Shown: piece after piece, positions 41,175 to 49,357 of the stretch
How the letters are laid out: each line of letters opens with the position of its first letter
How positions within the stretch are numbered: position 1 is the first letter of the stretch
Origin: CAZHGD01 sp964531735
Lineage (GTDB): Bacteria > Armatimonadota > UBA10988
DNA length: 58,616 nt
NCBI GenBank assembly: GCA_964531735.1
Contig: CAZHGD010000025.1
Location: 1 to 58,616, forward strand
Reading direction: 5' to 3'
The notes under the pieces: generated by a model
Databases searched by the model: none
The model's input: the letters and a program-made list of their open reading frames with translations, nothing else
Told to the model about the DNA's origin: nothing
Program-made: the position numbers and the translations under genes

Positions 41175-41353
41175 CTAGTACCAGACCACACTGATTCCAG
41201 CCCATACCTCGGGCTTGCCCCGAGTAAGCGCGAAGCGCCGTATCGAGGGGCCATCGCCGGACCAGCACTGTCGTGCGGCCCTTCGATACGCGGCTTCGCC
41301 GCTACTCAGGGCAAGCTCTGGTTTGATCTACAATCAGGTTGGTGCGGTACTAG
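41175..41353. repeat. 179-base palindromic, MITE-like element
   Basis: Nested inverted repeats. Outer arms of 22 bases (41175-41196 and 41332-41353, both ending in CTAGTACC, 18 of 22 matching) enclose inner arms of 39 bases (41213-41251 and 41278-41316). The inner arms contain GCTTGCCC...GAGTA...GTATCGA...GGGC and are also strongly complementary. No coding sequence is inside. The right end overlaps the stop codon of the GH38 gene. The left end resembles a hairpin at 1476 near prepilin 1. Confidence 0.7.
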
Positions 41354-43911
41354 CGTAGCACGACCGTGGCGATCTCCCACGGCCGTAGCGCCAGCGTCAG
41401 CCGGCCGGCGGTCAGCGGCACCTCGCCGGCCAGCGGTGTTCCGTTGAAGTCGGTCTTCTGCGCCGTGGTCACACTCGCCGGCAGCACGATCTGTGCCTCG
41501 GTGGCCTCGCCCGCCGACTCGTAGACACGCAGCACGGTGGCGTCACCGTCGCGGTAGCAGGCAGACAGGCGCACCGTGGCCGGCGAGATGGCCACCTGGT
41601 CGCCCGCCGCACCGGGCGCGCCGCGCTTAGGTCCGGTGGGCTTGACTGCGGCCAACGGCAGCCGGAAGCGGTCCGACTCGGCGCACACACCCGCCGCGCG
41701 CCAGTCGCCGTCGTGCAGCAGCAGGCGGTGACGGAAGCTGTGCCAGCCGAGCGCCAGGCGCGACTTGGTCACCCAGGCCTCCCAGTCGGTGTCGTCATCG
41801 TCCAGCGGCGTGAACAGGATGTGGCGCAACTGGCGGGTGGCCCGTTCATAGGTCCAGTACTTGTCGCCGTCGGCCGAGATGACGCTCAGGCCCGGCCCGC
41901 CCTCGCTGAATGACGCGAAGCTTCGCGCCCAGAACTGGTGGTCGCGGTGCCGCTCGATGTTCTGGTAGCCCGGCGGCAGATTGCCCGCATAGACCTCGGC
42001 GGACGGGTCGCGCGGCTCGACGCCGAACGGGATGTCGACCTGGAGCCCAGCGTCGAACGGCAGGTCGAAGACGAGCGCAAAGAAGCCGTTGGCGCCGCCG
42101 CAGTACACACGGGTCACCAGGTCGACAAACCGGCAGCCGTCGTCCAGCACGATGTCCTGTCGGACCCGCTGACCATGGAAGCTGCCCTCCCACCGGTAGA
42201 CCCAGCGCAGCGGGCCGCTGACGATCCACTGGCCGGTGCCGTGCGACGCCGACAGCTCGGCCGTGATCGGGCCGACGTGCAGCACGCCGTCCGCCATCTC
42301 GTACAGCCGGCAGTCACCGATGGCCGAGCCGCGCGGCGCCTGCCAGGTCAGTCCGTTCGCCGTGTCGGTCAGCGACTGCAGGCCGCGTCCCGACACCTTC
42401 AGGCGCAAGGGGCCATTGCTGACCTCGTCGCCAGGCGCCTCGGCCGCAGCCACCGCGGGGCCTTCGGCCAGCCGGTAGACCGCGCAGCCGAGCGCCGGCA
42501 CCTTGGCCCGGAAGATGACCGGCGCCTCCCAGACCATGCGGCCGGGCCACGGCGCCACCGGCTCGCCACGCTGCGCCGGCACGACGCGGCCGGCGGCGTC
42601 GTGGACCACCACACCCGGCGCCTCCTGGCGCGGCTGCACCCAGGGCACCTCGACCAGTTCCTCGCGCTCGTAGGGCAGCGGGTTGAACAGCACCAACGGA
42701 CGGTCGTCGTGCCACTGCCGGCCGACACCGGCCAGGTGGCCGACGGCCTCGGCCGTGACCTCGCCGATCTCGCGCAGCGCAGACCGTGCCCGAGTGGTCA
42801 GCCAGGTCCAGTCGGCCTCGAAGATCCACTGCAGTGCGTGCGAGGCGATGCGGATGGCCTCGACCCACAGCTCCGGCAACCGCGCCGCGCCGGCGACGTC
42901 GGCGCCGTGCCAGGCCGCCACCGCGCAGGCCCGTTCGGCCACCATCAGCGCCGTGTCGAGCTCCTGGCGCAGTCGCCACAGGCCCGACTGGCCATGCCAG
43001 CCGCTGTTGTAGGCCACGTCGACCTCGTCGATGACGCCATGCCAGGCCGGCAGGTCGTCGGCCGCCAGCAGCGCGGCGAACTCGTTCGGCGTGGCGAACA
43101 CCATCCGCGACGGCTCGCGCTCGTTCCACAGCGGCAGCAGCTCCAGGAACGGCAGCAACTGGTCACCGGCGAAGCTCCGCAGCGGGCGGGCATCATCCAT
43201 GCCTTGGGCCACCCACCAGACGCGGTTGTCGGCGTTCTCCAGCGCCGCTTTGAGGTCGCTGGCGTAGAGCTGTGCGGCCGCCTCTGACCAGTGCTCGGCC
43301 AGCGGCTCGGGCAAGGCGCCGAGCAGGCCGCCATAGCAGCCGCGCGAGGTGAGCATGGTGCTGCCGTCGAGGCCGTGCCAGACGAAGTTGCGCGGCAGGC
43401 CCTTGGCGTTGAACGCGGAGTCCGAGCGCCACCCGCGGTACATCGCCGCGCCGGCCAGTCGGCAGACCTGCGGCATCTGCGAATGGCCGAGGCCGACATC
43501 GGGACACGCCATGACCGACAGGTCGGCCTCAGGCGCGAAGGCGCGGTAGCGGCGCCGGCCCAGGATCATGTTGCGCAGGAAGGTCTCGTCGGCACAGGTG
43601 CTCGGGCGCGGACTGGTCAGCGTGAACGCCTGGACGCCCATCTGGCCCGCGTTGAGCCGCGCGCGCAGCTCCTCGATGCGGTCGGGACAACGCTCGAGGA
43701 ACGGCTCGACGTGGTCGATCCAGGGCTCCAGGCAGAACCGGAACTCCGGATGCGCGGCCATGAGGTCGAGCGCCTCGCCGGTGCTGACCGCGTAGCGCTC
43801 TTGGTGCCATTCACGCGTGTGGCACCAGGCAAAGTCCGGGTGGTTGTAGCAAACGACGCAGAACGTCCCTCCGGCGGACCGCTGGCGCAGCAGTTCGGTG
43901 TGCTCGGACAT
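41350..43911 (-). CDS. GH38-type alpha-mannosidase-like glycoside hydrolase
   Basis: 853 residues, close to family length, without a signal peptide. GH38 hallmarks: YNHPDFAWCHTREWHQERY (metal-binding Asp and helical T-R-x-W) and the nucleophile region MACPDVGLGHSQMPQVCRLAG (Asp of P-D-x-G-H). A helical bundle and a large beta-sandwich C-terminal half (FNPLPYEREELVEVPW, SNGPLRLKVSGRGLQSL) follow. Role: retaining exo-hydrolysis of alpha-mannosides or a related sugar in the cytoplasm. ATG 43911 has GGAG upstream. The TAG stop lies within the right arm of the palindromic element. Confidence 0.88.
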   Translation of the reverse strand: MSEHTELLRQRSAGGTFCVVCYNHPDFAWCHTREWHQERYAVSTGEALDLMAAHPEFRFCLEPWIDHVEPFLERCPDRIEELRARLNAGQMGVQAFTLTSPRPSTCADETFLRNMILGRRRYRAFAPEADLSVMACPDVGLGHSQMPQVCRLAGAAMYRGWRSDSAFNAKGLPRNFVWHGLDGSTMLTSRGCYGGLLGALPEPLAEHWSEAAAQLYASDLKAALENADNRVWWVAQGMDDARPLRSFAGDQLLPFLELLPLWNEREPSRMVFATPNEFAALLAADDLPAWHGVIDEVDVAYNSGWHGQSGLWRLRQELDTALMVAERACAVAAWHGADVAGAARLPELWVEAIRIASHALQWIFEADWTWLTTRARSALREIGEVTAEAVGHLAGVGRQWHDDRPLVLFNPLPYEREELVEVPWVQPRQEAPGVVVHDAAGRVVPAQRGEPVAPWPGRMVWEAPVIFRAKVPALGCAVYRLAEGPAVAAAEAPGDEVSNGPLRLKVSGRGLQSLTDTANGLTWQAPRGSAIGDCRLYEMADGVLHVGPITAELSASHGTGQWIVSGPLRWVYRWEGSFHGQRVRQDIVLDDGCRFVDLVTRVYCGGANGFFALVFDLPFDAGLQVDIPFGVEPRDPSAEVYAGNLPPGYQNIERHRDHQFWARSFASFSEGGPGLSVISADGDKYWTYERATRQLRHILFTPLDDDDTDWEAWVTKSRLALGWHSFRHRLLLHDGDWRAAGVCAESDRFRLPLAAVKPTGPKRGAPGAAGDQVAISPATVRLSACYRDGDATVLRVYESAGEATEAQIVLPASVTTAQKTDFNGTPLAGEVPLTAGRLTLALRPWEIATVVLR

Positions 43912-43995
43912 GCCCGGGTCTCCGGCCGACGCGACCGCGCGGCGGCCGGCGGTGGCCTTCGGCAGCCACCGGCGGTAGTCCTCCGCGCCACCGGA

Positions 43996-44940
43996 TCAGC
44001 CGTCCCAGACGCCCGAGTAAGCGTCCCACACGCCGATCTTGCCCTGGCCGGTGAGCCGCACGCCGACCTGCTCGAACAGGCCGGGCACCGTCAGATGGGC
44101 CAGCGCCGGGTTGTGCTCGGGATACTCTGGGCCGATGGCCTCAAACGGCGCGATCGCGTTGATCTCGCCGCCGGGCCGCAGCAGCGCGACCAGCTTGTGC
44201 AGCGCCGCCAGCGGATCCTCGAGGTGCTCCAGCACATGGTAGGCATGGACGACATCGTAGCTGCCGGGCGGCAGGTCCTCCCAGTCGTCGAGCACCCGCG
44301 CGCGCCCGATCACCTGCGGATAGAACCGCGCGATGCGGAAGCGCACGAAGGCCCGGGTGACCTCGCTGACATCGTAGCCATCGATCAGGGCGAAGTGGCC
44401 GATGCGGATCAACACGCCGCCGGTGCCGTGCGCCAACTCGAAGTGCCGCGCACCGCTGGCCTCCTGAACCGTCATCGGCGGGATCGGCGGCTCGTGACCA
44501 ATCAGCTCGTAAAGGTAGGCGTCGGTGGAGGCGTAGAACGCTTCGCGCGCCTCGGGCGTCGCGGTGTCGGCCGCTTCCCACACCTCTTTGGTGCGCTGGA
44601 TGCCCTGGTGGCACTTGACCACCACCTGCTCGCGCGTCTCACCGGTGAAGGCCGCCACCTGGTCATACCGGTCAGCCCAAGTGGCCCGGCGCAACTCATA
44701 CCAAGCCGCGTCCTCGTCGCGCGCCACCTCGGCGAAATCGACGAACCACTGCCCGGCCCAAGCCTGCACCAGCGCCGGATCGCGCAGGTAGATCAGGCAG
44801 GTGCCGCCCCGCGTCGCCCGCACATACCAAGCCCACAGAAGTGGTTCCATGGCGGCCAGGTCGGTGGGCGTGTCGACGAGCAGCGTCTCGTCCAGCCCGA
44901 ACGGCGCGGCGAACAGCTCTTGGCACGTCAACTCAACCAT
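43996..44940 (-). CDS. Class I SAM-dependent methyltransferase with N-terminal extra domain
   Basis: 314 residues. The methyltransferase core has a degenerate motif I (GTGGVLIRIGHFALIDGYDVSEVTRAF) and the typical post-motif PPGSYDVVHAYHVLEHLEDPLAALHKLVALLRPGGEI. The first ~130 residues form a separate helical domain of unknown role (LYLRDPALVQAWAGQWFVDF). Substrate unknown; the HxLEHLxDP block suits small-molecule or glycan methylation. ATG 44940 starts after a divergent region shared with the thioredoxin fusion gene. It lies upstream of the GH38 gene with an 84-base gap. Confidence 0.8.
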   Translation of the reverse strand: MVELTCQELFAAPFGLDETLLVDTPTDLAAMEPLLWAWYVRATRGGTCLIYLRDPALVQAWAGQWFVDFAEVARDEDAAWYELRRATWADRYDQVAAFTGETREQVVVKCHQGIQRTKEVWEAADTATPEAREAFYASTDAYLYELIGHEPPIPPMTVQEASGARHFELAHGTGGVLIRIGHFALIDGYDVSEVTRAFVRFRIARFYPQVIGRARVLDDWEDLPPGSYDVVHAYHVLEHLEDPLAALHKLVALLRPGGEINAIAPFEAIGPEYPEHNPALAHLTVPGLFEQVGVRLTGQGKIGVWDAYSGVWDG

Positions 44941-45045
44941 GGGCAGGGATCCTCAGTCTAGGACAACCGCCACCGCCGGCCGTTGCCGCCGGCGCCCAGA
45001 CCGCCGCCCGCCCAGCCGCCGTTACCCGGGCGTTATCCAGTCGCC

Positions 45046-45077
45046 TTGCAATATACCCATGTGGGTATATGATGCAA
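45046..45077 (+). promoter_or_regulatory. Promoter with palindromic operator for the thioredoxin fusion gene
   Basis: TTGCAA (45046-45051), a 16-base spacer and TATGAT (45068-45073). The spacer is filled by a 9-base inverted repeat ATATACCCA...TGGGTATAT (45051-45070), flanked by TTGCA/TGCAA. An operator inside the core promoter fits repression; its C-C-C...G-G-G half-sites resemble CsoR/CstR- or ArsR-type operators. Confidence 0.65.
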
Positions 45078-45105
45078 CCAGACGGGACGGCGGGAGACCG
45101 ACGAC

Positions 45106-45681
45106 ATGGACCTGAGGATAGCCGGCGGGCTGATCGGCGGGGCGCTGCTGGGCTACGCGTACCACCGCGTCTCGGTGGCGTTGACCGGTGGCGGGTGTCC
45201 GCTGCTGTGCTCGCCCTGGCGGGCGATGGCGTTTGGCGGCGTGGTGGGTCTGCTGTTGGCCACGAGCGGCGGTCGGCCGCCGCAGCGGGACTTGAGCAAC
45301 GTGTTGGGCGCGAAGGAGCAGACGATGAGCAAGGTGGCGGTCGCGGACGGGGTGCCTGTCCACGTAACAGAAGACAGCTTCGCGGCGTTGGTGAAGGGCT
45401 CGGACAAGCCGATCCTGCTCGACGCCTACGCCGACTGGTGCGGGCCGTGCCGCATGTTGGCCCCACAGCTCGAAGCGGTGGCCAAGGAGCTTTCCGGCCG
45501 GGTGACCGTGGCCAAGCTTGATGTTGACGCCAGCCCGCAAGTCGCCTCGGCGCTCGGTGTCCGCAGCATCCCGGCGCTGTTCGTGATTGACAAGGGCAAA
45601 GTGATCGATGCCTGGGGTGGGTTCCAGCCGGCGGCGGACATCGTCGGGCGGCTGAAGACGAAGCTGCCCCAGCTCGGCTGA
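45106..45681 (+). CDS. Membrane-anchored thioredoxin (DUF6132-like N-terminus fused to thioredoxin)
   Basis: 191 residues. Residues 1-55 form two hydrophobic segments separated by a Cys-containing loop (RIAGGLIGGALLGYAYH; GGGCPLLCSPWRAMAFGGVVGLLLA), very like the small DUF6132 proteins found next to thioredoxins. Residues ~80-190 are a complete thioredoxin with ILLDAYADWCGPCRMLAPQLE (WCGPC active site), VAKLDVDASPQVASALGVRSIPALFVI (cis-Pro) and a final helix. The orientation would place the thioredoxin on one side of the membrane. ATG 45106 has GGGAG 9 bases upstream; an internal ATG at the thioredoxin start is possible. The promoter contains a palindromic operator. Confidence 0.88.
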   Translation: MDLRIAGGLIGGALLGYAYHRVSVALTGGGCPLLCSPWRAMAFGGVVGLLLATSGGRPPQRDLSNVLGAKEQTMSKVAVADGVPVHVTEDSFAALVKGSDKPILLDAYADWCGPCRMLAPQLEAVAKELSGRVTVAKLDVDASPQVASALGVRSIPALFVIDKGKVIDAWGGFQPAADIVGRLKTKLPQLG

Positions 45682-45688
45682 CGGCAGG

Positions 45689-45732
45689 CGAGTCAAGGCC
45701 CGGCTCGCGCGCGCGAGCCGGGCCTTGACTCG
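45689..45732 (+). terminator. Perfect 44-base palindrome terminator
   Basis: A fully self-complementary palindrome of 22+22 bases centred at 45710/45711 (CGAGTCAAGGCCCGG on its left arm). It starts 8 bases after the thioredoxin stop. There is no T-tract; likely an intrinsic-like terminator or RNA 3' stabiliser separating it from the next plus-strand gene. Confidence 0.65.
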
Positions 45733-45789
45733 TTGGGTCCGCAAGTGCTCTACTCGGGCGCCGGGCTGCGGTAACGCAGGAGCCGGCCG

Positions 45790-46914
45790 ATGGGAAGCGC
45801 ACGCGCCATGGAACGAGCTTACGGTCTGCTGCTGGTGGCCTCTCTGGCCGCGGTCGCGCTGGGTCAAGCCGGCGGCGCGGCCCCGGCGCCCAAGCTGCTG
45901 TGGGGTTCGCGCCGCATGGTCGGCGAGAGCCTGCTGTTCGTGCGGCCCGACGGCAACGGCGCGGCCACCTGCCGGCTGCTCTTCACCCCCACACAGCTCG
46001 TCGAGGTGCGCAGTTCGGCCGGTGACGTGACCTACCAGGCCGGCCGCGACTACACCTGGCAAGCCGGCTCGCCGATCGTCACACTGCCCGCCGGCTCGAC
46101 CATACCGGTGGCCACCCGCGCCAAGCTGACGCCGCCGCTCGGTACGCAACCGTTCGGCCTGAAACGCCGCGACGGCAAGGGCGACCTCTACTTCGCGCCG
46201 GGCCTGGAGTATGCCGCGATGCAGGTGGTGGTCACCTATGACCACGCCGGCACCGAGTGGTCCGCCGCGGCGCCGAAGTACGCCGCGGCCGAACTGCCGA
46301 CGGTACTCGGCAAGCTGACCCGCGGCGAGCCCGTGGCTGTCACCTTCTACGGCGACAGCATCACCGAAGGCGGCAATGCCTCCCAGCCGTCGCTGCGCTA
46401 CCCCGACCTGGTCACCGCCGCGCTGAAGCAGGAGTACCGCTCGGCGATCACGCACCGCAACCGTTCGGTCGGTGGCATGAACTCGGCCTTCGCCGTCCAG
46501 CACGTCGGAGGGGTGGCGGCCGATCGGCCCGACCTGGTCGTGCTGGCCTGGGGCATGAACGACAGCAGCGGCATTCCGGCGGGACGGCCGGTCAAGGACT
46601 ATCTGGCCGACACCAAGACCCAGATGGCCGAGATCCGCAAGGTGAAGCCGGAGGCCGAGTTCATTCTGGTGGCCTCGATGCTGCCCAACGTCGACTGCTG
46701 CTGGGCCAACCCGCAGACGCTGCTGGAGTACCGCGACGGTCTGAAGACGCTGGCCGGTCCGGGCGTCGCGGTGGCCGACGTGACCACCGTCTGGGAACAC
46801 CTGCTGAAGGCCAAGGACTACCTGGACTTCACGGGCAATGGCGTCAACCACCCGAATGACTGGGGCCACCGGTTGTACGCGGAGGTGGTGGCGTCGCTGC
46901 TCATCCGGTCGTAG
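45790..46914 (+). CDS. Secreted SGNH/GDSL hydrolase
   Basis: 374 residues with a signal peptide (MERAYGLLLVASLAAVALGQA). A beta-rich N-terminal domain (~30-170) precedes the SGNH core: VTFYGDSITEGGNA (block I Ser), then VVLAWGMNDSSGI (Gly and Asn blocks) and NHPNDWGHRLYAE (Asp and His of block V). Role: probable carbohydrate esterase or lipase-like deacetylase acting outside the cytoplasm. ATG 45790 has AGGAG 7 bases upstream. The URO-D-like gene begins 11 bases after its stop, suggesting a shared transcript. Confidence 0.9.
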   Translation: MGSARAMERAYGLLLVASLAAVALGQAGGAAPAPKLLWGSRRMVGESLLFVRPDGNGAATCRLLFTPTQLVEVRSSAGDVTYQAGRDYTWQAGSPIVTLPAGSTIPVATRAKLTPPLGTQPFGLKRRDGKGDLYFAPGLEYAAMQVVVTYDHAGTEWSAAAPKYAAAELPTVLGKLTRGEPVAVTFYGDSITEGGNASQPSLRYPDLVTAALKQEYRSAITHRNRSVGGMNSAFAVQHVGGVAADRPDLVVLAWGMNDSSGIPAGRPVKDYLADTKTQMAEIRKVKPEAEFILVASMLPNVDCCWANPQTLLEYRDGLKTLAGPGVAVADVTTVWEHLLKAKDYLDFTGNGVNHPNDWGHRLYAEVVASLLIRS

Positions 46915-46925
46915 CGAGGAACGCC

Positions 46926-48002
46926 ATGTCGATGACCTCCCGCGAGCGCGTGGCCGCCGCGCTGGCGCACCGCGAGCCCGACCGCACGCCGTGGTTCGAG
47001 TACGTGCTGCTGTCGCCGGTGGCCGACCAACTGCTCGGCCGCCCCTACGCCGGCGACCCGGCCAACTGGGCCGCGCTGACCACCGAGCTCGGCTGGTCCG
47101 GTGCGGTGGCGCGCGAGGCCAGCGACCGGCTCGATCTGGCCGAACTGCTCGGCCACGACCTGCTCTACGTGGTGCCGAACCCGCCGGCACCGCGCCCGGC
47201 CGCGCCGCCCGGAGCCCCTGCCCCACCCCCGCCCGACGACCCCGTCGAGCGGCTGCGGCGGCGCAACGAGGCGCGCCGCGCGGGTATCGCGCCGCCGAGC
47301 GACGAATCGCTGGCCATCTACGTGGCGCTCAAGGAGCAGATGGCCGCTCGCGATCTCGACCTGCCGATCCTGGCGCCGGCCTACGCCCACGGCGTGTGGA
47401 CCGATGTCGACCTGCTCTGCACCATCGCGCTGGCGCCCGAGGTGGCGGCCGAGCACTACGCGCTGGCCACGCAGGCGGCGCTGGCCAGCGTCGAGGCGTA
47501 CCTGGCCATCGGCCTCGACCAGTTCGGCGTCGGCGGCGACTTCGCGGGCAACCGCCTGCTGATCTCGCCGCAGTCGTACCGCGACCTGGTCGTGCCGGAG
47601 GTGCGCACCGTGGCACGCCGCATCCATGCCGCCGGCGGCGTCGCCGTCAATGCCAGCGACGGTGACCTCTGGCCGGTGATCGAGGACTTCCTATTCGGCT
47701 GCGAGGTCGATGCCTATCTGGAGATCGACCTGCACGCCGGCATGGACCTCGGCCGGCTCAAGGCGGCCTATGGCGACCGGGTCACCTTCTACGGCAACCT
47801 GGACTGTGGCAACACGCTCAGCTTCGGCACGCCTGCGGAGGTCCGAGCGCACGTGACCGCGTGCCTCGCGGCCGGCTGGGGCCACGGCGGGCACGTGCTC
47901 TGCGCGAGCAACGCCATCACCGCCAGTGTGCCGCTGGTCAACTACCTCGCGGTGGTCGGCGCCTACCGCGACTACTTCGGCCTGCCGGCCCTGCGGATCT
48001 GA
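46926..48002 (+). CDS. URO-D-family protein (uroporphyrinogen decarboxylase-like methyltransferase group)
   Basis: 358 residues. SRERVAAALAHREPDRTPW at the N-terminus and SDGDLWPVIEDFL...HAGMDLGRLKAAYGDRVTFYGNLDCGNTL are signatures of the URO-D superfamily. The heme-biosynthesis HemE signature (RQAGRY) is absent, so it is more likely one of the corrinoid methyltransferase-like or uncharacterised members. A Pro-rich insert (~88-110) is unusual. ATG 46926 has GAGGAA upstream. The substrate is unknown; no corrinoid protein is encoded nearby. Confidence 0.85.
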   Translation: MSMTSRERVAAALAHREPDRTPWFEYVLLSPVADQLLGRPYAGDPANWAALTTELGWSGAVAREASDRLDLAELLGHDLLYVVPNPPAPRPAAPPGAPAPPPPDDPVERLRRRNEARRAGIAPPSDESLAIYVALKEQMAARDLDLPILAPAYAHGVWTDVDLLCTIALAPEVAAEHYALATQAALASVEAYLAIGLDQFGVGGDFAGNRLLISPQSYRDLVVPEVRTVARRIHAAGGVAVNASDGDLWPVIEDFLFGCEVDAYLEIDLHAGMDLGRLKAAYGDRVTFYGNLDCGNTLSFGTPAEVRAHVTACLAAGWGHGGHVLCASNAITASVPLVNYLAVVGAYRDYFGLPALRI

Positions 48003-48023
48003 CGCGAGGGTGGCGTCGGGGCC

Positions 48024-48053
48024 TTGGCTGGCGCTAGGCGGCCGTTGTACAAT
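48024..48053 (+). promoter_or_regulatory. Promoter for phosphoglycerate kinase
   Basis: TTGGCT (48024-48029), an 18-base spacer and TACAAT (48048-48053). The ATG of pgk is at 48082 with a GAGGAGG-containing leader between. Confidence 0.55.
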
Positions 48054-48081
48054 GCGGCTGACGACAGAGGAGGCCGAGGCC

Positions 48082-49275
48082 ATGAAGATGACCGTTGCGC
48101 AGGTGACCGACTGGCAGTCCAAACCCGTCCTGATGCGGGTGGACTTCAACGTCCCGCTGGATGGCGACCAGGTCACCGACGATAGCCGCATTCGTGCCGC
48201 GCTGCCGACCATCAACTACGCCCTCGACAAGGGTGCCCGCCTGGTGCTCTGCGCCCACCTGGGCCGGCCGCAGAAGGCCCCGGTGGCCAAGTGGCCAAGC
48301 CTGTCGCTGGCCCCGGCGGCCAAGCGGCTCGAGGAGCTGTTGGGCAAGCCGGTCACGTTCGCCACCAACTGCGCCGGCAAGGACATCGACAAGCAGAAGG
48401 CCGCCTTGCAGCCGGGTCAGGTGCTGCTGCTCGAGAACACGCGCTTCTGCTGGGGCGAAGAGGCCAACTCCGCCGATTTCGCGAAGGCGCTGGCCAGCGG
48501 CTGCGGCGTGTTCATCCAGGACGCATTCGGCGCCGTACACCGCGCGCACGCCTCGACCGACGGCGTGACCAAGTTCTGCAGCCCGAACGTGATGGGCTTC
48601 CTGGTCGAGCGCGAACTGGGCGTGCTGACCGAGATCGTCAAGAACCCGACGCGCCCGCTGGTGGTCATCCTCGGCGGCGCCAAGGTGGCCGACAAGATCG
48701 GCGTCACCGAGAACCTGCTGAAGCTGGCCGACACCATCATCATCGGCGGCGGCATGGGCTACACCTTCCTGAAGGCCAACGGCTGCGAGATCGGCACCTC
48801 GCTGCTCGACGCCGACAGCCTCGAAGCCGTGAAGAGCATCCAGCAGCAGGCCAAGGACCGCGGCGTCAAGCTGATGCTGCCGAGCGACATCGTCATCGCG
48901 CCGGAGTTCGCCGCCGACGCGCCCGCGACGGTGGTGCCGGCCACGGGCATACCGGCCGACCAGATGGGCCTGGACATCGGTCCCGCCACGCGCGCGGCCT
49001 ACGTCGCCGAGTTGCAGCAGGCCGGCATGGTGTTCTGGAACGGTCCCATGGGCGTGTTCGAGTGGGACCGCTTCGCCGACGGCACCAACGCGCTGGCGCG
49101 CGCGCTGGCCGAGGCCAAGGCGAAGACGGTCGTCGGCGGCGGCGACAGCGGCGCGGCGGTGGTCAAGGCCGGCGTGGCCGACCGCATGTACCACAACTGC
49201 ACCGGCGGTGGCGCCTCGCTGGAGTTCCTCGAAGGCAAGGAACTGCCCGGCATCAAGGCCATCGACGAAGCGTAG
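48082..49275 (+). CDS. pgk: Phosphoglycerate kinase
   Basis: 397 residues, the usual length. Conserved N-domain VLMRVDFNVPLDGDQVTDDSRIRAALPTI with the substrate-binding Asp/Asn/Arg, the LVLCAHLGRP region, and TRFCWGEEANSADFAKALA. The C-domain shows VVILGGAKVADKIGVTENLL, FWNGPMGVFEWDRFADGTNAL and the nucleotide loop VVGGGDSGAAV. Role: glycolysis and gluconeogenesis, 1,3-bisphosphoglycerate to 3-phosphoglycerate with ATP formation, cytoplasmic. It is not grouped with gap or tpi here. ATG 48082 follows the promoter at 48024, and a strong hairpin terminates the gene. Confidence 0.98.
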   Translation: MKMTVAQVTDWQSKPVLMRVDFNVPLDGDQVTDDSRIRAALPTINYALDKGARLVLCAHLGRPQKAPVAKWPSLSLAPAAKRLEELLGKPVTFATNCAGKDIDKQKAALQPGQVLLLENTRFCWGEEANSADFAKALASGCGVFIQDAFGAVHRAHASTDGVTKFCSPNVMGFLVERELGVLTEIVKNPTRPLVVILGGAKVADKIGVTENLLKLADTIIIGGGMGYTFLKANGCEIGTSLLDADSLEAVKSIQQQAKDRGVKLMLPSDIVIAPEFAADAPATVVPATGIPADQMGLDIGPATRAAYVAELQQAGMVFWNGPMGVFEWDRFADGTNALARALAEAKAKTVVGGGDSGAAVVKAGVADRMYHNCTGGGASLEFLEGKELPGIKAIDEA

Positions 49276-49301
49276 GAATCGGCCCGCGTGGGGCCAAGTC
49301 A

Positions 49302-49334
49302 ACGGCGGCGAGCGGCACGACCGCTCGCCGCCGT
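49302..49334 (+). terminator. Hairpin terminator after pgk
   Basis: A perfect 14-base-pair stem (ACGGCGGCGAGCGG with its complement) and a 5-base loop CACGA, 26 bases after the pgk stop, followed by CTGGGTTGGG, a weak T-containing tail. It lies only 23 bases before the GH31 start codon. Confidence 0.7.
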
Positions 49335-49357
49335 CTGGGTTGGGAGGAGAGTGCGCG

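Noticed and set aside
46926..48002. hemE (uroporphyrinogen decarboxylase)
   Set aside because: The N-terminal RQAGRY signature of HemE is missing and no other heme genes are nearby; kept as URO-D-family only.
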